From Plasmodiophora brassicae (Eukaryota > Endomyxa: Phytomyxea > Phytomyxea > Plasmodiophorida), in NCBI GenBank assembly GCA_036867785.1, contig CP145420.1:372001-436000 (forward strand): 64,000 nt of DNA, given 5' to 3'. A program made the position numbers and the translations under genes. The notes under the pieces are model-generated. The model was not told the DNA's origin, did not search any database, and saw only the letters and a list, made by a program, of their open reading frames with translations. This document shows, one piece after another, positions 57,148 to 64,000 of this stretch; the first letter of the stretch is position 1, and every line of letters begins with the position of its first letter.

Positions 57148-59151
57148 CTAGTCGGAGAGAACAGAGATGAACTCTTTAGGCCTGCGACGCAGCTTGTTCG
57201 ACACTGACTTCTCAACAACTGCGGCAACATGAACCAGGATGTCCTCTTTCCAGAAGTCCGCCTCGAACTGCATGCCGATGGGCATCCCAGAAGAGTCGCA
57301 ACCGACAGGGATCGAGATGGATGGGTGTCCAACGAGGTTTGCAAGTGGCGCGAACGTCATGATCTTCGACGTTGTGCTAACATCTGACTCTCCAGCAGTG
57401 GTGACGTCATTCGGCACCTGATGCGCCGTAACGGACGTAACGGGCGTTGCCATTATGTCGACTGTCTTGAAGATCTTCTTGATCTGGTCGGTGGCAAAAG
57501 CTCTGACCTGCTGAGCAGCGAGCAAATCTTGCGCCGTGAACTGCTTTGTCAGAGACAGTGAAATGCGTAATTCCGGCGACAGCTCCGAGAATGGGTTCGG
57601 GTACCGTTCAACGAACCGCAGGATTTCGGACGATATAATTCCAACGTGAGCCTGCAGGCTCGCGAATCAGTTTGGGAACGCCTTCACATTTGGGTTTAAA
57701 GTTCACCTTCGTCATTATGTTCAGGAACGGTATTGTGATGTCAACGATCTCGGCTCCGTGATGACGCGCAAGTGTATCCAGTACTTCCCTGCAACGCTGA
57801 ACGATCTCCGTATCTGCATTCTCGAAATGGGGCCTGAAGACGCCGATCTTCAGGCGCGGAAGAGGCACATCGGTGTTCGGTAGCGCAGCCACGCCCGACA
57901 TGACAGCGAAGGCAATGGCAAGGTCGGCGAGACTTGATGCTATGGGCCCCACATGACCAACGCTGTATGTGAATCCATGTTTGTGCGCGATTCGGTCGAA
58001 CGTTGCCTTCAGACCAAATTGTCCAGTTAACGCACTAGGAATCCGGATTGATCCACCACCGTCGCATGCGACTGTGCAAACACGTCAGTATGAACATGAA
58101 TTTAATAACAACACTGCCGAACCTGCAATAGGAACCAGCCCAGAAGCAACTGAAGCTGCCGATCCGGAAGATGACCCGCCCGGGTATCGGGCTGAATCAT
58201 ATGGATTGCGAGCCGTTCCATGGTGTAAGTTGCAGCCAGTCGTCCCTAGACCAAGTTCGTGCATGTTGGTCTTCCCGATAATGATGGCACCTGCTGCTCG
58301 CAGGCGAGTGATGCAGGGATCATCGCATGACGGGACCTCCTTCACAAACAGTGTGCCGAATGTGGTCATGTACCCAGCAACATCAACCTGTGTCGGACGG
58401 TTTGTAAGACCAGCCAAACATTGAACGCTTATGCCCAGAACCTCGTCTTTGACCGCGATAGGGATGCCGTCAAGTGGACCTAGTGGCGCACCAGCCTGAT
58501 AGCGTTTCGTTGACGCTTCTGCTTGTGCAAGAGCATCCTCGGCATTGACGGCAGTGAATGCCTTCAGCGTCGGATTCAACTTGTCGATTGCACCAAGAAC
58601 CGACTTGATGACGGTCGTAGGCGTCGCTCTGCCGTCCTTGTATCGTTGTACGAAATCGCCTGTCGTCCAGTAGCGGAAGTCGGATTGGGATGACAGCTGC
58701 CGTTTTTCAGATTGCTGCAACTGCACCCAGGTGTCGAGGGGTACGCCGGATTCCGATTCGTTAGAATGCGGGCGTCCCGTGTCAGGGTACGCCATCGGAA
58801 TGAACTTCAATGGCAAGCGATTCGCAAACCTATCACAGAAGACCGCCTGATCAGTGATGATCATGGGTGGTACCATTTCGCGCATTACTCCGTCGGTAAA
58901 CTCATTCGGTTCTGCTTAAATAGGATAACGGAGAGAAGGCTGCCAATGCCGGGCGTTGTCATCGCCCAGGCCATTGCCTATGACCGTCTCAGGAATGTAA
59001 ACGGCTCGGGCGACGCCACGCATGTTACCTTCAGGGGCCAACCCGCCAGTCGAGGCGCCTTCAGCGCATCCAGCTGATACGGCGGGGCGCTGGCCACCAG
59101 CGCCGACGTCTCGGCGCATTCTATCTCGGCGTGCATCTGCTTGACGTCCAT
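57148..59151 (-). CDS. amidase-signature hydrolase (FAAH-like)
   Basis: A serine amidase with the Ser-cisSer-Lys triad: Lys in IPIAVKDEV, the Ser pair in RYPGGSSSGSAASVASGLVP and, after a splice, ACDGGGSIRIPSALTGQFGL. N-terminal segment: TVIKSVLGAIDKLNPTLKAF. Further exons: PIASSLADLAIAFAVMSGVA, KIGVFRPHFENADTEIVQRC, DIMATPVTSVTAH, and PLANLVGHPSISIPVGCDSS. It has several 45-60-nt introns. The general layout and the extended N-terminus fit fatty-acid-amide-hydrolase-like plant and protist amidases. The first exon (MDVKQMHAEIECAETSA, ATG at 59151) is likely, but its junction to the second was not phase-proven. The substrate is unknown. Confidence 0.88.
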
Positions 59152-59809
59152 CGTGTGTCCCTGGAATGATTATTTTGGGATAACTTCCAACTTCCGAGGC
59201 GTTTCCGTCCGTCCTTGGAATTTGGGGGTCCCGCTGGGGGGCTGCGGACTGATCTTCGTGTGTCCGAGGACCAGATCACGGCCAATGTGGACACGCGCAG
59301 CTGGCGCCCGCTTTGTATCCCGAGCAGCTGGCCGCATTCAGGAGTAGTGCTGGCCGGATTCAAGAGCGTCAGAACGCACTTACACGTTCTTGAAGAACGG
59401 ATGTGCTCAGGTTTTCTACTGCTTGTGCAGGTTCAAACACAGTGCGAACGCATTACATGACCCGCAGGACGACATGATCTGCGTATAAGAGGCTCGACTT
59501 CTACCGCCCGCGAGGGTATGTCATACATAACTTGAGATAAACGGGCGGATACCGGCATCGCCTATATCCTGCAGATGACACTGTCCGCGGCTGGTCTTCG
59601 ATGGACGATAGGTAATCGCCACTAATCGGAAGTTGAGTCAGACGCGGCTGTGTGGCTCGTGACCCATGTTGACATCAGTTTCTGCCGGCTATTCGAGGGT
59701 TGGGCCGGTAGGCCGCGACCATCTGGTTATAGAGCTGGTGGCCGCGGCCAGTCACGAAGCGTCGCCATGCAATCCGTGCGGCCCGCCACGGCAGGTTTGA
59801 ATTGCTCTG
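59152..59809. other. unresolved gap
   Basis: About 660 bp. A plus-strand stretch near 59240-59360 (LRVSEDQITANVDTRSWRPL) is open but has no start. The region 59460-59800 has nothing I can support. Confidence 0.3.
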
Positions 59810-60941
59810 TCAGTGGGAATGAACGGAATTTAGGTATTCAATATCATTGGGCATATGCGTTTGCAGAAATTCATCGATCTGCAGCTGGCCGTTTTCGACG
59901 AGAATCGCCAGGGATGCCTCTGCCTCCTGATACACGCGATACCGCGAGTTCACTTGGTTCGTGTTGAATACTGTGTACGCTGTGCATACCACAGGTCACA
60001 AATAGAACGTCGGTAGTGTGTGGATAGGTACCAACGCACATGTAAAAAAGGCAGAATTGACGCCAGTGTAGACTTTGGATATCCAGTCGTCCGACCACCA
60101 GTTTCGAAACATGGGCGGGAACATCATACCGAAGATGTGCATGTGGACACGGGAAACAAAAGACTGCGTCATGAGGTTGTCGGGGCGGTTCAGGTCCTTA
60201 GGGCCAACGACGCCCAATCCAGGAAACACAGGATTGTTGAGTAGCAGATTCGTGAAGGGTTTCGCCCATCCCCGAGTTTTGAACTCGATGTCGTCGTTGA
60301 CTGGGGTGGCATGTCTCAGCGTTATCCCCGTTACTTTCATTACAGTACTGACCTTGGTAGAAGAAGTCGGCGTTATCGTGATTCGCTGCAACGGCCAGGC
60401 GATTCCATACCCAGCATGGGCTGTGCTATGTGTCCATGTCATTATTTATACGAAGCAGTTTGCCACGGTTGCCACTGGATCTAACCTCAGTCTTGTTGAA
60501 CGATTTCGTAACCAGGCTGAACGTGTACGAATCACCGACTGCTTTCCTGAATAGAGTCTGCAGATCGCGTCCCCCGTCCTCGCTGTCGTACAATGAGTCG
60601 CCCCGATCGTACCCGAAATATACAGCAAATTCGAAATCGTCTCGGTCAGTTTCATCTAGCGACTGCAGCAACGAAGGAACGAAGGTCGTTAAGAGCGGTA
60701 TCGATGGAATTGTCCAGCCGGGGACAGATCTGGACGGAACCAGAAAAGCGATAACCTTTCGCCTACGCCCAGGTACCCGACGTGCCCTCGGATTCTCGGT
60801 ACCGGGTAATCCTGAACCGAATCGTGGCGTATGCAAGGCTTCGCTTCTACGCGAGACAGCAAGCCACTGCCCAAGCAGGACGACCACGGTTATCGCTGCC
60901 ATGACTAGCAACATCTGGAGACGCCGAATCGTGACGGGCAT
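59810..60941 (-). CDS. type II membrane glycosyltransferase-like protein
   Basis: The protein starts at the ATG at 60941 with a short basic tail and an anchor (MLLVMAAITVVVLLGQWLAV). The lumenal part begins KVIAFLVPSRSVPG, then LDETDRDDFEFAVYFGYDRG. After splicing comes WNRLAVAANHDNADFFYQVN, DDIEFKTRGWAKPF (DxD-like site), NPVFPGLGVVGPKDL, SFVSRVHMHIFGMMFPP, FRNWWSDDWISKVY, and a last exon VNSRYRVYQEAEASLAILVE. This layout matches a GT-A-fold family seen in protists with a conserved NWWSDDWI segment. One exon border (near 60430-60455) was not resolved. The sugar donor is unknown; Golgi location is inferred from topology. Confidence 0.8.
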
Positions 60942-61526
60942 GTTTCCTAGACTCGGCGCCCCCTCTACGTTATGTGTGGTCGCGACCCCATCTGCGGCCA
61001 CGCCAAGTCACAGAGCACACCATTGGGGCTGGTGAGGTATAAGAAGCCCTGCTTCCACAATTTTATACAGCGTATCGTTAAACCTATCATATCTATCCGC
61101 CCGCGCGCGTTTTCTCTAAGTACGTCTTGCCAGGTATCATGTCAAGTAAGTTTCCGAGCGCAGCACTCAGGATAGCTCAACGTTCTATTCCCAGGTGGAC
61201 GACGTCATTGCAGAAGCGTACACCACAACATGGTGGCGAGACCATCAACACGTCTTGTGGGCCGCTGCTACTCTGGAAGCTTGTGGCTCCTGAATGAGCA
61301 GCCTCGCTGGGCCTGTTTTAGGCTGACTGCGCGTGGCCACGCACGTTTTGATGGCCGACCCGCTGTCTCATTGTGATCAACCACGCATCTAAGGTTCGCT
61401 TGCTATCGGTCATTATCATTACGGGGGGTTGGGCGCGAAAACAGGTGTCGTTGCGCGCATTCCAGGTACCTCTGCAGCGGGCGCGATCTGAATCGAGCCG
61501 CGTAAAGGGCGTCTGGCACCGACTGG
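60942..61526. other. divergent promoter gap
   Basis: About 585 bp between the type II GT start (-) and the ABC transporter start (+). No supported gene, RNA or repeat was seen. Confidence 0.4.
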
Positions 61527-63959
61527 ATGGCGTCAGCCACGGAGTCGCCAGGCGATGCGTCACTTGGCAAAAGCCAGGCCGTCGATGCGTCTGAGGGATC
61601 GTCAGCGCCTTCTGCCCCCGAGGACGTTGAGGGAAAGCAGGCGAAACCGTTCAGGCTCGCCCCGAGCAATGTCGTTTCCGATGTTCTATTCGCGTGGGTA
61701 TTTTGGCTGTTGTGGCGCTGTCTGGGCGAGGAGCCACAGAATGTTCCTGTACACCTGCGTTCACGTGATCGTTCAGCAAATGCGACCGCCAAGCTTCGAA
61801 AGGCTTACGTGGATGACCAGCGATTACTGAAGGCGCTGTGGCAAGCCTTTGGCATTCGGTTTCTCGCACTGGGGATATGGAAAATCGTGTGGTCGATCTG
61901 TACCTGGGCGGGTGCATACTACCTGCTCGAGCAACTCATGCTCAAACAGCGTCTGTCCATTGCTGTATCCTTACTCATCACGTCAGTCGTCAGCGCTGTC
62001 GCCATCCAGGTTCGTTCTACGATTCTCTTTCGTTGATTTTCTTATGACACTCCATTGCAGAGGCTATACGGCGGCACATACAGCGTTGGGTTACGAGTGA
62101 AAGCGACCTTGATCGACCTTGTGTTTCGGAAATCGCTCGTGCTCTCTCCTGCCAATGTCCACGTTGGGCACATTGTGACAATCATGGCCACCAACATTGA
62201 GGCTGTCGCCGACGCCGCTTCCCACTTCCACTTGTAACTTAACCCTTTTGTTGGCGGCGACCTCGCGTTCAGTACTGACCGAATCTGTCGTTAGTTTATG
62301 GTCTGGATGCCTAGAGGTCCTGCTCATTCTCGTCCTGACGGTCTATTTGGCTGGCTTACGGGCGGCGATTGCCCCTGTTGTCATCATCGTTGCGTTCGTC
62401 ATGCCTGTCCAGCTCTTTCTGGGAAACTTTGTCAGCCAGACATCCTTGTCGTTCGTCGTTGCCGCCAGCGACAGGCTTCGACTGATGACCGAAATTCTAA
62501 CGGCTATCAAGCTGGTTAAGTTTTACGCGTGGGAGAAACCCGTTCTCAAGCGCGTCGAGACGGTTCGTACACGCGAGGCACGAGCCGCATCATTTCAGAT
62601 TTTCGCTCGAGCCATCAATTTCGCATTCGTCTTCGGGGCGCCTGTTTTGACAACACTGTCATGCTTACTGGTTCTTCAACTTACTGGTGCGAAACTGGAT
62701 CCCGTCCTGGCTTTCACCTTGGTGTCCGTCTTCAACACGCTTCGATACCCTCTCCTGCTCTTACCGATGGCAGTCAAAGCGTTTTCAAGCGCTCGGAATG
62801 CCTTCTCGATCATTGATGAGTTCCTTGGGCGTCCAGAGATGATCGACCAGCGTGACAAGGCGTGCCCAGCTGGGTCCATTGAGCTCCAATCAACGTCGAC
62901 TCGCTGGGAGGGTTCCCGGTCAGATACGCTTTCCGATATTTCAGTTCGTGTTGGGCGCGGTGAAGTTCTTGCCATTGTCGGCGACGTTGGATGTGGCAAG
63001 AGCAGTCTGATCGCAGCGATGCTGGGACAGATGCCGATCACATCGGGACGTGTTTCCATCAACGGAAAGGTATCCTATTGCCCGCAAGAGGCCTGGCTGG
63101 TCAACGCGACTATCAAGGAGAACCTTCTCTTCGGGTCGGACTGGGACTCAAAGAGGTACTCTGACGTGATTCGCGTTTGTGCTCTCGAACGGGACCTTTC
63201 TCTGTTCGTGGACGGCGATCAACTTGAAATCTGCGAACGCGGAGCCAACCTTTCTGGAGGGCAACGACAACGTGTATCAATGGCTCGTGCTGTCTACAAT
63301 CAAAGCGACATTGTTTTTCTCGACGATCCCTTGAGCGCGCTTGACCAGAACGTGGGGCGATCCATATTCGACAACTGCGTCAAAGGGTTTCTTGCCGATC
63401 GGGCCGTTGTGCTTGTCACTCATCAACTCCAGTATCTGTCTCAGTGCACCAATGTTGTCGTGATGGTTGACGGAAAGATTGGCGAATATGGGAAGTTCGA
63501 CGACCTGATGCTACGTCCTGATGGACGCCTCCGGTCACTCATGGAACAGTTCAGTACGACGTCAGAAATGGAGCTTCCAGAAGCTGTTGATGAAGCTCTT
63601 ATGAAGATGATTCGTGTTCCAAGTGGAACCAATCTAGCTCTACATGAACCGATGACCGAGTTGTCTCAGAGCCGAGAACAAGAGGACCGAGAACTCGTTC
63701 GCTCTACTGAAGTTGAACTCACCGAGATCGTTTCCCATCCGTCATCTCCGTCAATGGTCATCATACCAAACGAGCGCGCGATCGAGCGAATCGCCTATTA
63801 CAACCGACAACTGCAGGCGTCTGTACAGACGGTCGACGAGGCGACGCTCATGAAGAAGGTTGAATTCGACCAGGCGTCGCTGTTTGGCACAAGATACCTT
63901 CCGGTCCCCCAGAATGGCCACGATAACCGCGATTTCTCACGAACTGTCAGCCATAACAT
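61527..63959 (+). CDS. ABC transporter, subfamily C (MRP-type), 5' part
   Basis: Exons 61527 to about 62010, then two more after introns of about 50-60 nt; the third long exon ends at a gtacgt donor at 63960, so the gene continues past the window. The N-terminal region has the first transmembrane domain (SNVVSDVLFAWVFWLLWRCL; FVMPVQLFLGNFVS; AIKLVKFYAWEKPVLKRVET, a hallmark of ABCC TMD1). NBD1 follows: Walker A GDVGCGKSSLIAAML, EAWLVNATIKENLLFG, signature LSGGQRQRVSMARAVYNQSD, Walker B IVFLDDPLSALD, H-loop VLVTHQLQYLS. An acidic linker follows. The second TMD and NBD must lie outside. MRPs export organic anions and conjugates. Confidence 0.93.
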
Positions 63960-64000
63960 GTACGTATGGCTTTTGCCAAGCATTGTCTAGCTGCTAATTG

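Noticed and set aside
1-64000. Search for CRISPR arrays, IS elements, LTR or virus-like elements
   Set aside because: No direct-repeat arrays, terminal repeats with coding cores, reverse transcriptase, integrase or capsid motifs were seen.

Overview
This is compact, GC-rich nuclear DNA from a single-celled eukaryote. Genes lie on both strands, often under 100 bp apart. Almost every gene is cut by very short GT-AG introns, mostly 45-70 nt and as short as 34-36 nt, with a CTRAY-like branch site 10-25 nt before the AG. Most real proteins appear only after splicing, so long single frames are often exon fragments. I hand-spliced the models and checked phase where stated. The elongation-factor gene is the EF-like (EFL) type rather than EF-1alpha. 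With kinesin-9 and IQCH (flagellar proteins), deacetylase-like proteins, intron size and gene density, this suggests a flagellated protist, possibly a rhizarian such as a plasmodiophorid. That placement is inference. No rRNA, convincing tRNA, CRISPR array, transposon or viral element was recognised.

Layout. 1-0.94 kb: 5' part of a multi-pass membrane protein (-). 1.3-7.2 kb: low-complexity protein, a 1143-aa coiled-coil protein and an LRR protein (+). 7.7-9.5 kb: APC/C subunit CDC23 (+). 9.7-19.1 kb (-): 13-exon AMP deaminase, an uncharacterised protein, mitochondrial carrier SLC25A38 and two tandem GT61 glycosyltransferases. 19.1-22.5 kb (+): a possible secreted protein, then a membrane-anchored CE4-like protein with a C-terminal WW domain. 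23-27.3 kb: SH3-PRMT (+), a small protein (-) and a TRIM37-like E3 (-). 27.7-35.6 kb (+): tail-anchored coiled-coil protein, EFL, IQCH. 35.7-43.5 kb (-): SANT protein, TTP-type CCCH protein, PB1 protein, kinesin-9 and an OCA6-like pseudophosphatase. 43.5-45.2 kb: an inverted duplication with three small genes, including a ROMO1/Mgr2 homologue. 45.4-52.9 kb: unknown 349-aa protein (-), UBZ-finger protein (+), small coiled-coil protein (-), FANCM-family helicase (-). 54.2-57.1 kb (+): SKP1-like/RING-H2 fusion and adenylate kinase. 57.1-60.9 kb (-): amidase and a type II membrane glycosyltransferase. 61.5 kb to the end (+): ABCC transporter, cut by the window edge.

The genes do not form one pathway. 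Recurring themes are ubiquitin and the cell cycle (CDC23, TRIM37, SKP1-RING, an E2F-type palindrome), DNA repair (FANCM, UBZ fingers), the flagellum (KIF9, IQCH), and the cell surface or secretory route (GT61 pair, CE4-WW, type II GT). The most novel items are two domain architectures: the CE4-like receptor with a cytosolic WW domain, and the SKP1-like domain fused to a RING.
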